Shown here piece by piece: positions 42,140-51,828 of a DNA stretch of 61,845 bases. Source of the DNA: an uncultured Oscillospiraceae bacterium (GTDB lineage Bacteria; Bacillota; Clostridia; Oscillospirales; Oscillospiraceae); NCBI GenBank assembly GCA_934589145.1, contig CAKTNW010000011.1:1-61845 (forward strand), written 5' to 3'. The notes beneath the pieces are model-generated. The model searched no databases, had not been told where the DNA came from, and saw only the letters and a program-made list of their open reading frames with translations. The translations under genes were made by a program, and so were the position numbers. How positions within the stretch are numbered: position 1 is the first letter of the stretch; each line of letters opens with the position of its first letter.

Positions 42140-43049
42140 GCCGCTGATCTCTATTCTGATGGCGGTATACGAGCCGCGGATAGACTGGCTGCGAGAGCAG
42201 CTGGTGAGTCTGAACGAACAGACGTATCCCAACCTGCGGCTGTATATCCGGGATGACTGCTCACCTACCGTGTCCTATGAACAGATACAGTCCTGCGTGC
42301 AGGACTGTATCACGCACTTCCCCTATACCATCACGCGCAGTGAGAAGAATCTGGGCTCTAACGGTACGTTTGAGCTGCTGACCAGAGAAGCCGAGGGCGT
42401 CCTGTTCGCCTATTGCGACCAGGACGATGTGTGGCTGCCGGAAAAGCTGACGGTGCTGCAGGAGGCCATGGAGCGGGAGAAGGCCGTGCTGGCATACAGC
42501 GATGTATCTGCCGTAGATGACGAGGGCAAGCTGCTTGCCAGGTCGTTGCGGGAGCTGAGGCCACGGCTCACTTATCTAGAGGGCAGCGATCTTGCACCGA
42601 AGTTGTTTTTCCGAAACTGCGTTGCCGGGTGTGCCATGCTGGTTGACGGTGATATAGCGAAAAAGGCAGCTCCTTTTCCACGGCAAACAGTCTGTGACCA
42701 CTGGATCGCGTTGCTGGCGGCCACGGAAGGAACGGTCGCGTTTGTACCCGATCAGCTTATCCGATACAGGCAGCACAAGCGTAATCAGACAGGCATTCTC
42801 GCCGGAGTTTCAGATAAGCAAAGTTATCTGCGCTACAAGGTCGCACCGCTGGAGGAACGCCTGACCTGCTATCGGCAGCATACCGTGCCGCAGGAGGAGA
42901 TAGAGGTATTTACAAGGGCGAGAATAGACGGTCATATTATCAAAATTTGGAAGCACAGGGCTCTAGCCCCGCATGAGGCAGAGTTTGAAATAGCAGCGCA
43001 CCTACTGCCTGACGCGGTCGTCAGGCGGATACTGAGGAGAATCAAATGA
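42126..43049 (+). CDS. family 2 glycosyltransferase, rhamnosyltransferase-like
   Basis: The protein has 307 residues from ATG 42126. The GT-A fold has SILMAVYEPRIDWLREQL, RDDCSP, and the metal-binding CDQDDVW motif. The acceptor-side motif CDHWIALLA and the YRQHKRNQTG tail are typical of RgpB/RfbF-like rhamnosyltransferases. It is placed between rfbB and rfbD, which supports dTDP-rhamnose as donor. It would act at the cytoplasmic face of the membrane. Confidence 0.88.
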   Translation: MGTDKPLISILMAVYEPRIDWLREQLVSLNEQTYPNLRLYIRDDCSPTVSYEQIQSCVQDCITHFPYTITRSEKNLGSNGTFELLTREAEGVLFAYCDQDDVWLPEKLTVLQEAMEREKAVLAYSDVSAVDDEGKLLARSLRELRPRLTYLEGSDLAPKLFFRNCVAGCAMLVDGDIAKKAAPFPRQTVCDHWIALLAATEGTVAFVPDQLIRYRQHKRNQTGILAGVSDKQSYLRYKVAPLEERLTCYRQHTVPQEEIEVFTRARIDGHIIKIWKHRALAPHEAEFEIAAHLLPDAVVRRILRRIK

Positions 43050-43969
43050 GAGTATTTGTTACCGGCGTTGGAGGTCAGCTTGGCCACGACGTGATGAATG
43101 AATTGCATAAACGCGGCCACGAGGGCATCGGCAGCGACATCGCGCCGCAGTACAGCGGTGCACAGGATGGCTCCGCTGTGACCACCATGCCTTATATACA
43201 GCTGGATATAACCGACGCCGCGGCGGTCAGCCGCGTGCTGCGTGAGGTCAAGCCGGACGCGGTGGTGCACTGCGCCGCCTGGACGGCGGTGGATGCGGCG
43301 GAGGACGCGGAAAACCAACCAAAAGTCCGCGCCATCAATGCGGAGGGCACGGCCAACATCGCGGCGGTCTGCAAGGAGCTGGACTGCAAAATGGTCTACA
43401 TCTCCACCGACTATGTGTTCAACGGTCAGGGCGAGATGCCGTGGCAGCCGGACTGCAAAGACTACGCTCCGCTGAATTACTACGGACAGACAAAGCTGGA
43501 GGGTGAATTGGCAGTCAGCAGCCGATTGGAGAAGTATTTCATCGTCCGCATCGCGTGGGTATTTGGGAAAAATGGCAAGAATTTTATCAAGACTATGCTG
43601 AAGCTGGGCGAGACTCACGACACACTGCGGGTAGTCAACGACCAGATTGGCACGCCGACGTACACGCTGGATCTATCCCGCCTGCTGGTGGACATGATTG
43701 AAACGGATAAGTACGGCTATTATCATGCCACTAACGAAGGCGGCTATATCAGCTGGTATGACTTCGCCTGCGCCATTTTCAAGGCGGCGGGTATGCACGT
43801 GAACGTGCTGCCCGTGACCACAGCAGAGTACGGCGAGTCCAAGGCAAAAAGACCCTTCAACAGCCGCTTGGACAAGAGCAAGCTGACAGACAACGGCTTC
43901 CAGCCCCTGCCGGATTGGCAGGATGCGCTGGAGAGGTATATGGAGAACGAGTGCGAAGGGAACAGATAA
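43046..43969 (+). CDS. rfbD: dTDP-4-dehydrorhamnose reductase
   Basis: The protein has 307 residues with ATGA overlap to the previous gene. It has the GVGGQLGHDV Rossmann motif, STDYVFNG, and YYGQTKLEGE with the catalytic Tyr and Lys. It performs the last step to dTDP-L-rhamnose with NADPH, completing the rfbACBD set. Confidence 0.95.
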   Translation: MRVFVTGVGGQLGHDVMNELHKRGHEGIGSDIAPQYSGAQDGSAVTTMPYIQLDITDAAAVSRVLREVKPDAVVHCAAWTAVDAAEDAENQPKVRAINAEGTANIAAVCKELDCKMVYISTDYVFNGQGEMPWQPDCKDYAPLNYYGQTKLEGELAVSSRLEKYFIVRIAWVFGKNGKNFIKTMLKLGETHDTLRVVNDQIGTPTYTLDLSRLLVDMIETDKYGYYHATNEGGYISWYDFACAIFKAAGMHVNVLPVTTAEYGESKAKRPFNSRLDKSKLTDNGFQPLPDWQDALERYMENECEGNR

Positions 43970-43973
43970 AGGC

Positions 43974-45431
43974 ATGAATAACGTACCCACGCTGAAAAAA
44001 TTGGTCGCCATCGCGTTGGCTGCATATGTGCTGTTGGCGGCAGGCCTCTATTTCCTTGGCGGAGAGCAATTCCACAGACGGGAGGCGGACACCGGGACGA
44101 TGGTCTCCCCCACGGGTGATCTGAATGAGCTGCTCGCAGGAGAGGTCGTGCAGCAGCCGTTTGTGATAAACGCGGATCAGATCACATCGGTCACGCTGAT
44201 GACGGCCACCTACGGCAGGGAAAACACCTGCAGGCTTACGGTCTCTGTGTTGGCAGACGGGGAAACGATTGCGGAAACGACCGTGCAGGCATCTGAACTG
44301 AGAGATGCCGGGAACACGGTATTTACTTTTTCGCAGGCGGTAGATGTCCCGAAGGGGAAGGAATTACGATTGAAGATCGCCTCGCCGGACGGGAACGAGG
44401 GCAATGCTGTGACAGTCTACTATGGCAGCAGCATATCCGTATCCAAGGGCTCGGTCGATGTGCCGCTGGATGAGTCGCAGATGGCTACGCTGGATGGTGA
44501 GCTGGTGGATGGCATCCTGTGTTATCAGGTCAACGGCTATGAAAATCTGCTGTTCGGAAGGCTGTACTGGTACGGCGCGGGGATTTTGGGACTGCTGCTG
44601 GCCACTTACGGATGGCTATTGCTCCGTAAAACGGCACAGGGTAGATCTTCTCCTACGTTGCGTTTTATTGACGCGATCCAACGTTACGCCTTTCTTATAG
44701 AGCAGCTGGTCAACCGCGATTTCAAGACCAAGTATAAGCGCAGCGTTTTGGGCGTTTGCTGGAGCTTCCTTAATCCGCTGCTGATGATGTCGGTGCAGTA
44801 CATTGTGTTCTCCACCCTGTTTAAGTCCAATATACAGAATTTCCAGCTTTATCTGCTGACAGGTATCGTCTGCTTTAACTTCTTCAATGAATCGACGTCC
44901 ATGTGCCTGACATCGATTTCAGGGAATGCGGGACTTATCACCAAGGTCTACGTGCCGAAGTATATCTATCCTGTTACGAGAGTCTTATCCAGCGGGATAA
45001 ACTTTGCATTATCCCTGATACCCCTTGTCCTGGTGATGGTGTTTACACGAACGCCGATCCGTCCGCAGATACTGCTGATTGTATTTGGAGTGTTATGTCT
45101 TGCCGTACTCTGCTTGGGCATTGGCCTGATTTTGGCGGCGGTAATGGTGTTTTTCAGAGATACGCAGTTTATTTGGGGCGTTTTAGTGACGGTTCTGAAC
45201 TTTGCAACACCCATTTTTTACCCCGAGAGCATCATCCCGCAGCGGTTTATGACGATTTATAAGATGAATCCCCTGTACCACATGGTGCGATTTATGCGCA
45301 TCGTTTTGATGGACGGCATTTCCCCGGAGCCGAAGGCGTATCTGCTGTGCCTGATCGCTGCGGGTGTTCCGCTGCTGCTGGGGATAGCTCTATTCAAGAA
45401 GCAGCAGGACAAATTTATCCTCTACATTTAA
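43974..45431 (+). CDS. polysaccharide ABC transporter permease with N-terminal extracytoplasmic domain
   Basis: The protein has 485 residues from ATG 43974. The C-terminal 260 residues are a standard ABC-2/Wzm-TagG permease with six helices (NRDFKTKYKRSVLGVCWSFL at its start). Unusually, about 215 residues precede it: one membrane helix (residues 10-28), a beta-sandwich domain outside the membrane (INADQITSVTLMTATYGREN...), and a second helix (about 198-218). Most Wzm proteins lack this. The extra domain may sense or bind the exported glycan (inference). The ATPase partner follows 15 nt later. Confidence 0.85.
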   Translation: MNNVPTLKKLVAIALAAYVLLAAGLYFLGGEQFHRREADTGTMVSPTGDLNELLAGEVVQQPFVINADQITSVTLMTATYGRENTCRLTVSVLADGETIAETTVQASELRDAGNTVFTFSQAVDVPKGKELRLKIASPDGNEGNAVTVYYGSSISVSKGSVDVPLDESQMATLDGELVDGILCYQVNGYENLLFGRLYWYGAGILGLLLATYGWLLLRKTAQGRSSPTLRFIDAIQRYAFLIEQLVNRDFKTKYKRSVLGVCWSFLNPLLMMSVQYIVFSTLFKSNIQNFQLYLLTGIVCFNFFNESTSMCLTSISGNAGLITKVYVPKYIYPVTRVLSSGINFALSLIPLVLVMVFTRTPIRPQILLIVFGVLCLAVLCLGIGLILAAVMVFFRDTQFIWGVLVTVLNFATPIFYPESIIPQRFMTIYKMNPLYHMVRFMRIVLMDGISPEPKAYLLCLIAAGVPLLLGIALFKKQQDKFILYI

Positions 45432-45446
45432 CGCAGGAGGGGACGA

Positions 45447-46541
45447 ATGGCGATTATTAAGGCGGAGCATATTTCCATGCGGTTTCATCTGTCCGCGGAC
45501 CGCATAACGAGTATGAAGGAGTATGTCGTAAAGCTGATAACCGGCAAGCTGCGCTACAAGGATTTTTGGGCACTTCAGGATGTATCCTTTTCCATCGAGC
45601 CGGGGGATGTGTTAGGCATTATCGGCCATAACGGCGCGGGGAAAAGTACGCTTCTGAAGGTGATATCCGGTATCATGAAGCCGACGGAGGGGACCGTAGA
45701 GGTACATGGCAATGTAGTGCCGATGCTGGAGCTTGGCTCTGGCTTCGACTACGACATGACCGGCAGGGAGAATATTTATCTCAATGGCGCAATTCTCGGC
45801 TACAGCAAAGCATTCTTAGAAAGCAAATGCCAGGAGATCATTGAGTTTTCGGAGCTGGGCGAGTTTATCGAAGAGCCTTTGCGAAACTATTCATCGGGCA
45901 TGATGATGCGACTGGCGTTTTCAATCGCTACCGTAGTCCAGCCGGAGGTGCTGATCGTCGATGAAATACTGGCTGTCGGAGACGCGGATTTTCAGGAAAA
46001 AAGCAAAAAGCGCATGATGGAACTGATGGACGGGGGAACTACGGTGCTTATGGTGTCCCACACCATCTCTCAGATCAGGGAACTTTGCAACAAGGTGCTA
46101 TGGATCGAGCACGGCAGGGTGTGCGGCTTTGGAGAAACCAAAGAGATCTGTGATGCATATGAAGGTTTACTGTCTCCTGATGTTCCGGAAAATGCTGGTA
46201 TAGGCAAGCAGAAAGAACATATTCGACGGATATCAATGTATGACGATGATTGGTTCCCTCCTGAAGGAGCCTATAAAATCCGGACCGGCGAAGAAGGAGT
46301 TGTAACTGGAATATTGTATTGTCCTTTTCGAGACTTGACAGGGACTGAAGCGGTTACATTGTCTTTGAATCGAAGTGATAAGATAATAACTCTCCCAATT
46401 ACAAGGGAATATACGGAGTTTCGGCTATGTGGGACACCCAATTCCGTAGTGACTGTGTCGGTAAACAGCAACTTTTGGCGATACTCTGGCGAAGACAAAA
46501 GGCAGCTGTCTGTTCTTTTGACGGATACAAATGGTCAGTGA
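45447..46541 (+). CDS. polysaccharide ABC transporter ATP-binding protein (Wzt/TagH-like)
   Basis: The protein has 364 residues. Walker A is GHNGAGKSTLLK, the signature is YSSGMMMRLAFS, and Walker B is VLIVDEILAVGD. After the ATPase domain (about residue 245) there is a C-terminal extension of about 120 residues with a beta-rich pattern, reminiscent of the Wzt glycan-binding domain but short. It energises export of the undecaprenyl-linked polymer with the permease before it. Base composition becomes AT-rich in the extension (from about 46150). Confidence 0.9.
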   Translation: MAIIKAEHISMRFHLSADRITSMKEYVVKLITGKLRYKDFWALQDVSFSIEPGDVLGIIGHNGAGKSTLLKVISGIMKPTEGTVEVHGNVVPMLELGSGFDYDMTGRENIYLNGAILGYSKAFLESKCQEIIEFSELGEFIEEPLRNYSSGMMMRLAFSIATVVQPEVLIVDEILAVGDADFQEKSKKRMMELMDGGTTVLMVSHTISQIRELCNKVLWIEHGRVCGFGETKEICDAYEGLLSPDVPENAGIGKQKEHIRRISMYDDDWFPPEGAYKIRTGEEGVVTGILYCPFRDLTGTEAVTLSLNRSDKIITLPITREYTEFRLCGTPNSVVTVSVNSNFWRYSGEDKRQLSVLLTDTNGQ

Positions 46542-46583
46542 TGAAGAAAACCAAATGCAAGATGGTCGGAAGGGTACCTAATA

Positions 46584-49500
46584 ATGAGAATAGAGAAGAC
46601 GAAGGAACCGCTGGTTTCAGTTGTTATGCCTGCCTATAATGCGGAACAGCATATTTGTGCTGCCTTAGACAGCGTTCTTGCTCAGACATATCACAACTTA
46701 CAGGTCATTGTGGTGGATGATGCATCTACAGATAAGACAGCAACGCTGCTAGCTAGTTATGATGATTCTCGCTTAGAGGTAATTCGGCAGCCGGAAAACA
46801 GACACATCTGTGCCGCAAGAAACAGGGGATTGGAACGAGTGAAGGGCGAATATGTTGCGTTTCTTGACAGTGATGACGTATGGCATCCCAACAAGATTGA
46901 AAAGCAAGTAGCATTTTTGGAACGCGAACATCAGTATGGTGCCTGCTTCACTTGGTGTAAAATTATCGATGCAGATGGCAATATACGAGAGCAAGATGAC
47001 GAGGATGTTTCATGGCTCTATAATGCTTTTCGTGCCAATAACCGTAGTCATGTTGATTGGCTGATGCGGCTACTGACTGGTGGAAATCTATTTGTTTGCT
47101 CGTCTGCAATGATTCGGGCAGAGGTTATCAGCTGCATTGGCTTTCAAAATTTATCTCTATTGCAACTGCAGGATTTTGACTATGCAATTCGTATCCTTTC
47201 TATTTGCAATGTCTATATAATTTGCGAGGAATTGGTAGAGTATCGTAGGGTGAAGAATGGAGAATCTCTCAGTTCTGTGAGTGAACTATCAAAGATACGT
47301 ACGATAAATGAAGATATCTTTGTCTGTACGCATTTTTTTGATTATATTTCGGATGATTTATTTATAGAGTTGTTTCATGACAGCTTTAAAAGAAAAGATT
47401 CCGTCACTTCAGCGGAGTTAGCTTGTGAGAAAGCCTTCTTCTTGCAAAAAGCGTATTGTGCACCGGAGCCGTTTTTGATTGCGATACAGAGACTTCTAAG
47501 CGATGCTGAGACATCTGAAGTTCTACAGAAAAAGTTTGGATTTACACCTAAAGACTTTTATAAAATAAATGCGGAGCGGCGCTATTTCGACAGGGGCTAT
47601 AAATACCAGCAGCAAGAAAGAGAATCACAAGTTCAGCAAGAAATGCGGAATAAGGATGGGCATATTGATCAACTTCTTCAAACTGAACGCCTTTTGACAG
47701 CTCAACTCGCTGACAGAGTCAATGAACTTCGCACACTAAGGGAGAATCTCTTAGAACAACGCAATCTTCTGGATTACTTATCTAAAAACGAGCAGAAATT
47801 GATGGCAGAAATTGATGAAAAAAATGTTGAACTTTCTGCGATGGGACAAAGATGCTGTAATCAACAGGGGCATATTGAGCTCCTTTTGGAATCCGATCGG
47901 GAGCTGCAGCGCATCAAGGCTTCCCGTTCCTGGCGGTTTATGGAATATATATGGAGGCTGCGCGACTGGCTGCTCCCCAAGGGGAGCAAGCGCCGGCTTT
48001 TATGTAAGATGCTGGTCCGGTTTGTCAAGCACCCCATTCAATTCCTGTCAAAATGCACCCCCAAGAAGATGGCAAAGTTTTTCAAGACACTGCGTCGAGA
48101 AGGGGTTGAGGGGACATCAAGAAAGCTGGACGATTGCCTGCTGTATCCACAGGGAGTTGTCAACCCGTTGAAAATCAGCCCTGTGGACATACAGGTGCAA
48201 AAGGCAAAGGATGACTATGCTCCCCTACAAGTTCCAAAGTGGGAAAAACCTGAGGTTTCGATCATTATCCCGGTCTATAACCAATTCGATTACACCTATG
48301 CTTGTTTGGAATCCATCATAAAGAACAGCGGAGAGGTATCCTATGAGATCCTGATAGCGGATGACTGTTCAACGGATCTGACGGAGCAGATCGATGACAT
48401 TATCGGTGGATTACACACGATCCATAATGAAAAAAACCTTCGTTTCCTGCTGAACTGCAAGCATGCAGCGAAACAGGCGAGAGGAGAGTATATCCTTTTC
48501 CTGAACAACGATACGCAGGTGCAGGAAAACTGGCTGGAGCCGCTGGTGTCGCTGATGCAAAAGGATCCCTCCATTGGTATGACCGGCTCTAAGCTGGTAT
48601 ATCCCGATGGGAGATTGCAGGAGGCCGGTGGTATCCTCTGGAGCGATGGCAGCGCGTGGAACTATGGTAATCGCAGCGATCCCAACGCGCCGGAGTACAA
48701 CTATGTCAAGGAAGTCGATTATATTTCCGGAGCCTCCATTTGCATCCGCAGGGAGCTGTGGGAGGAGATCGGCGGCTTCGATGAGCGGTTTGTTCCCGCC
48801 TATTGTGAGGACAGCGATCTTGCATTTGAGGTGCGCCGGCACGGGTATAAGGTCGTCTATCAGCCGCTTTCCGTGGTGGTGCATTTTGAAGGCGTATCCA
48901 ACGGGACGGATGTTGCGTCCGGACAGAAGGCCTATCAGGTGGTCAATCAGAAGAAGTTTTTTGAAAAATGGCAGCAGATACTGACACAAGACCATTACCC
49001 CAACGGTGAAAAGGTGTTTTTGGCACGGGAGCGGGGAAGGAATGCAAAGGTACTTCTGATGGTGGATCACTATGTTCCGCAGTATGACAAGGATGCTGGA
49101 AGCCGGACGGTATTTCAGTATCTGAAGCTGTTTGCGGAGTCCGGCTATCATGTGAAGTTCATCGGGGACAACTTCTTCCCGCACCAGCCGTACACGCAGG
49201 TGCTGCAGCAGATGGGCGTCGAAGTGCTGTACGGAAACTGGTATGCAAAAAACTGGAAAGAATGGCTGCGCGAGAACGGCAGCTGCATAGAGTACGCCTT
49301 TTTAAACCGCCCACACATTTCTGTGAAGTACATTGACGAAGTCAGAAAGTACACAAAGGCGTTTATCGCATATTACGGACACGATCTGCATTTCCTGCGG
49401 GAATACAGAGAGTATGAACTGACAGGCGACAAGGGCCACCTTCAAGATTCCGTCGAGTGGAAGGAAAAAGAATTGGCATTGATGCGTAAGGCGGATATAG

Positions 49501-50159
49501 CGTACTACCCGTCCGTTGTGGAGGAGCAGGAGATCCACAGAATTGCACCTGAGGTCAATGTAAAGGCAATTCCCGCATACTTGTTTGCGGATGTGCCGGA
49601 TGCAGATTACAGCGCGTCAAGCCGTCAGGACGTCATGTTCATCGGAGGTTTCGGACATCGTCCAAATGTGGATGCGGTGGTTTGGCTGGCGAAAGAGATC
49701 ATGCCGCGCTTGAACACCTCCCTGCCGGGACTGGTGGTACACATACTTGGCTCCAACCCGCCAAAGGAAGTGACTGATCTGCAAACCGAAAATCTGCGGA
49801 TCGAGGGGTTTGTGACGGATGAACGTTTGGAACAGTACTACCGTGAGTGCCGCATGGCAATTGTTCCTCTGCGCTATGGCGCGGGGATCAAAGGAAAGGT
49901 AGTCGAAGCCATGCGGTATGGTATGCCGGTGTTGACGACCAGCGTAGGTGCGGAAGGAATCATAGGGGCGGAAGGAATTCTCGCCGTAGAGGACACACCG
50001 GAAGACTTTGCCGCACGGTTTGTATCGCTTTATAAGGATCACGCCGCCCTTGAGCGCGTTAGCCGTCAGGAGGTTGCATACATCCGGGAAAACTATTCCC
50101 CGGCCAATGCGATCCGTGTGATCGGAAAAGAATTTGACATGGGGGGTCTTCGCTCGTGA
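46584..50159 (+). CDS. three-domain glycosyltransferase (GT2-GT2-GT4)
   Basis: The protein has 1191 residues. Domain 1 (about 10-260) is a GT2 (VSVVMPAYNAEQHICAALDS, DDASTD, DSDDVWHP). A coiled coil (about 345-440, rich in Gln/Glu/Leu) and a 'RIKASRSWRFMEYIWRLRDW' hinge follow. Domain 2 (about 555-800) is a second GT2 (VSIIIPVYNQFDYTYACLES, DDCSTD, FLNNDTQV). Domain 3 (about 820-1190) is a GT4-type (LLMVDHYVPQYDKDAGSRT, MFIGGFGHRPNVDAV, RYGAGIKGKVVEAMRYGMPV). It would add several sugars in sequence. The 5' third (to about 47880) is clearly AT-rich and the rest GC-rich, suggesting a gene fusion. Confidence 0.88.
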   Translation: MRIEKTKEPLVSVVMPAYNAEQHICAALDSVLAQTYHNLQVIVVDDASTDKTATLLASYDDSRLEVIRQPENRHICAARNRGLERVKGEYVAFLDSDDVWHPNKIEKQVAFLEREHQYGACFTWCKIIDADGNIREQDDEDVSWLYNAFRANNRSHVDWLMRLLTGGNLFVCSSAMIRAEVISCIGFQNLSLLQLQDFDYAIRILSICNVYIICEELVEYRRVKNGESLSSVSELSKIRTINEDIFVCTHFFDYISDDLFIELFHDSFKRKDSVTSAELACEKAFFLQKAYCAPEPFLIAIQRLLSDAETSEVLQKKFGFTPKDFYKINAERRYFDRGYKYQQQERESQVQQEMRNKDGHIDQLLQTERLLTAQLADRVNELRTLRENLLEQRNLLDYLSKNEQKLMAEIDEKNVELSAMGQRCCNQQGHIELLLESDRELQRIKASRSWRFMEYIWRLRDWLLPKGSKRRLLCKMLVRFVKHPIQFLSKCTPKKMAKFFKTLRREGVEGTSRKLDDCLLYPQGVVNPLKISPVDIQVQKAKDDYAPLQVPKWEKPEVSIIIPVYNQFDYTYACLESIIKNSGEVSYEILIADDCSTDLTEQIDDIIGGLHTIHNEKNLRFLLNCKHAAKQARGEYILFLNNDTQVQENWLEPLVSLMQKDPSIGMTGSKLVYPDGRLQEAGGILWSDGSAWNYGNRSDPNAPEYNYVKEVDYISGASICIRRELWEEIGGFDERFVPAYCEDSDLAFEVRRHGYKVVYQPLSVVVHFEGVSNGTDVASGQKAYQVVNQKKFFEKWQQILTQDHYPNGEKVFLARERGRNAKVLLMVDHYVPQYDKDAGSRTVFQYLKLFAESGYHVKFIGDNFFPHQPYTQVLQQMGVEVLYGNWYAKNWKEWLRENGSCIEYAFLNRPHISVKYIDEVRKYTKAFIAYYGHDLHFLREYREYELTGDKGHLQDSVEWKEKELALMRKADIAYYPSVVEEQEIHRIAPEVNVKAIPAYLFADVPDADYSASSRQDVMFIGGFGHRPNVDAVVWLAKEIMPRLNTSLPGLVVHILGSNPPKEVTDLQTENLRIEGFVTDERLEQYYRECRMAIVPLRYGAGIKGKVVEAMRYGMPVLTTSVGAEGIIGAEGILAVEDTPEDFAARFVSLYKDHAALERVSRQEVAYIRENYSPANAIRVIGKEFDMGGLRS

Positions 50160-51154
50160 TCATCACAAAGACACCGTTCCGTATGTCATTTTTTGGCGGC
50201 GGAACAGATATGCCGGCATTTTTCCGTGAGCATGGCGGAGCGGTGCTGTCAACAACTTTTGACAAGTACTGTTATGTAACGGTACGCCACTTACCGCCGT
50301 TCTTTGATTACCGCACGGAATTGTCTTACGCCAAAACGGAACGAGTGAAAACAACGGAGGATATTCAGCATCCGGCCATACGCGAAGCCATGAAGATGCT
50401 GGATATGTACGATCTGCGGCTGACCTATGAGGCAGATCTCCCGGCCCGGACAGGCCTCGGGACAAGTTCGTCTTTCGCGGTCGGAATGCTCAATGCGTTT
50501 TATGCGCTGAAGGGAAAGTATGCGGATAAGAAGAAGCTCGCCGATGAAGCGATTTATCTTGAACGAACGCTGTGTCAAGAGGCCGGCGGCTGGCAGGATC
50601 AGATCGCGGCATCCTTTGGGGGGTTGAATCGCATCAATTTCCGGGACGATGAGTACGAGGTGCTGCCGGTGGTAATTTCGCCGGAGAAGAAGAGACTGCT
50701 CAATGAAAATCTGATGCTGTATTTTACCGGCTTTACCAGATTTTCCTCCGAGATACAGCAGTCTACGGAGAAGAGTATCAAAGACAAGACAGCACAGCTT
50801 TTGGATATGCTGGCACTGGTAGACGAGGCGCAGAGTATTCTGACATCCCGTGAAGGTGATTTGGACGAATTTGGTCGGCTGCTGGATCAAAGCTGGCGGT
50901 TGAAAAGGCAAACAGGCAGCAGAATATCCACGGACAGCATTGATATGTTGTATGAGCGGGCACTGGAGGCCGGTGCACTGGGAGGTAAGCTCTTGGGAGC
51001 TGGCGGAGGCGGTTTCCTGCTGTTCTATGTGCCGAAGGAAAAGCAGCCATCTGTATCGGAAAGCATGTCGGAATTGATGCACGTTCCATTCGCTTTTGAA
51101 AACGGTGGTACACAGGTTATCCACTACACGCCGGAAAGCTACACGGTTATGTAA
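50156..51154 (+). CDS. hddA: D-glycero-D-manno-heptose 7-phosphate kinase (GHMP family)
   Basis: The protein has 332 residues starting at GTG 50156, overlapping the previous stop (GTGA). It has the GHMP kinase motifs PFRMSFFGGGTDMPAFF at the N-terminus, the ATP loop GLGTSSSFAVGM, and GGKLLGAGGGGFLLF near the end. Together with gmhA and the fused hddC-gmhB, it phosphorylates heptose 7-phosphate at C1 on the GDP-heptose branch. Confidence 0.88.
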   Translation: MIITKTPFRMSFFGGGTDMPAFFREHGGAVLSTTFDKYCYVTVRHLPPFFDYRTELSYAKTERVKTTEDIQHPAIREAMKMLDMYDLRLTYEADLPARTGLGTSSSFAVGMLNAFYALKGKYADKKKLADEAIYLERTLCQEAGGWQDQIAASFGGLNRINFRDDEYEVLPVVISPEKKRLLNENLMLYFTGFTRFSSEIQQSTEKSIKDKTAQLLDMLALVDEAQSILTSREGDLDEFGRLLDQSWRLKRQTGSRISTDSIDMLYERALEAGALGGKLLGAGGGGFLLFYVPKEKQPSVSESMSELMHVPFAFENGGTQVIHYTPESYTVM

Positions 51155-51174
51155 GAACGAAGAGGATTTCTGTT

Positions 51175-51828
51175 ATGAAGGTTTCTACAGATGTAATTTT
51201 TCGCAGACTTTTTGCTAGGCACGCCGATTTGTTGGAAATACAGAGTGATATTCGTGCTGCGGTTGAGGCACTGACAACTGCTTATCGGCATGGCGGAAAG
51301 CTCCTGGTGTGTGGTAACGGCGGCAGCGCTGCGGACAGCGAGCACATCGTTGGAGAACTGATGAAAGGCTTCCTGCTTCCTCGTCGGGTAACAGGTGAAA
51401 TAGCGGAAAAGCTACTTGCTACATATCCCGAAGAGGCCGGACAAATGCTCGGTTCGCTACAGCAAGCAGCACCGGCGATTTCCTTGGTCAGTCAAACAGC
51501 GCTGATGACGGCGTTTGGGAATGACCTTTCATCAGAAATGATTTTTGCACAGCAGGTATTGGGATATGGCCAGCCTGGAGACGTGCTGCTGGCAATCAGC
51601 ACTTCAGGTAACTCTGCGAATGTACTCCATGCGGCAAGAGTTGCACACGTCAAGGGCGTGAAGGTCATTTCGTTGACAGGAAAAACAGGCGGAAAGCTGA
51701 AGGTGCTGAGTGATATTTGCATTTGTGCGCCGACTGACATTACATTTGAAATACAGGAATATCATCTGCCGATTTATCACTGTCTGTGCGCCTGTGTGGA
51801 GAATGAGCTGTTTGGAGACGCACAATGA
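51175..51828 (+). CDS. gmhA: phosphoheptose isomerase (SIS domain)
   Basis: The protein has 217 residues. The SIS domain shows LLVCGNGGSAADSEHIVGEL and LLAISTSGNSANVLHAA. It converts sedoheptulose 7-phosphate to D-glycero-D-manno-heptose 7-phosphate. It overlaps the next gene by ATGA. Confidence 0.92.
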   Translation: MKVSTDVIFRRLFARHADLLEIQSDIRAAVEALTTAYRHGGKLLVCGNGGSAADSEHIVGELMKGFLLPRRVTGEIAEKLLATYPEEAGQMLGSLQQAAPAISLVSQTALMTAFGNDLSSEMIFAQQVLGYGQPGDVLLAISTSGNSANVLHAARVAHVKGVKVISLTGKTGGKLKVLSDICICAPTDITFEIQEYHLPIYHCLCACVENELFGDAQ

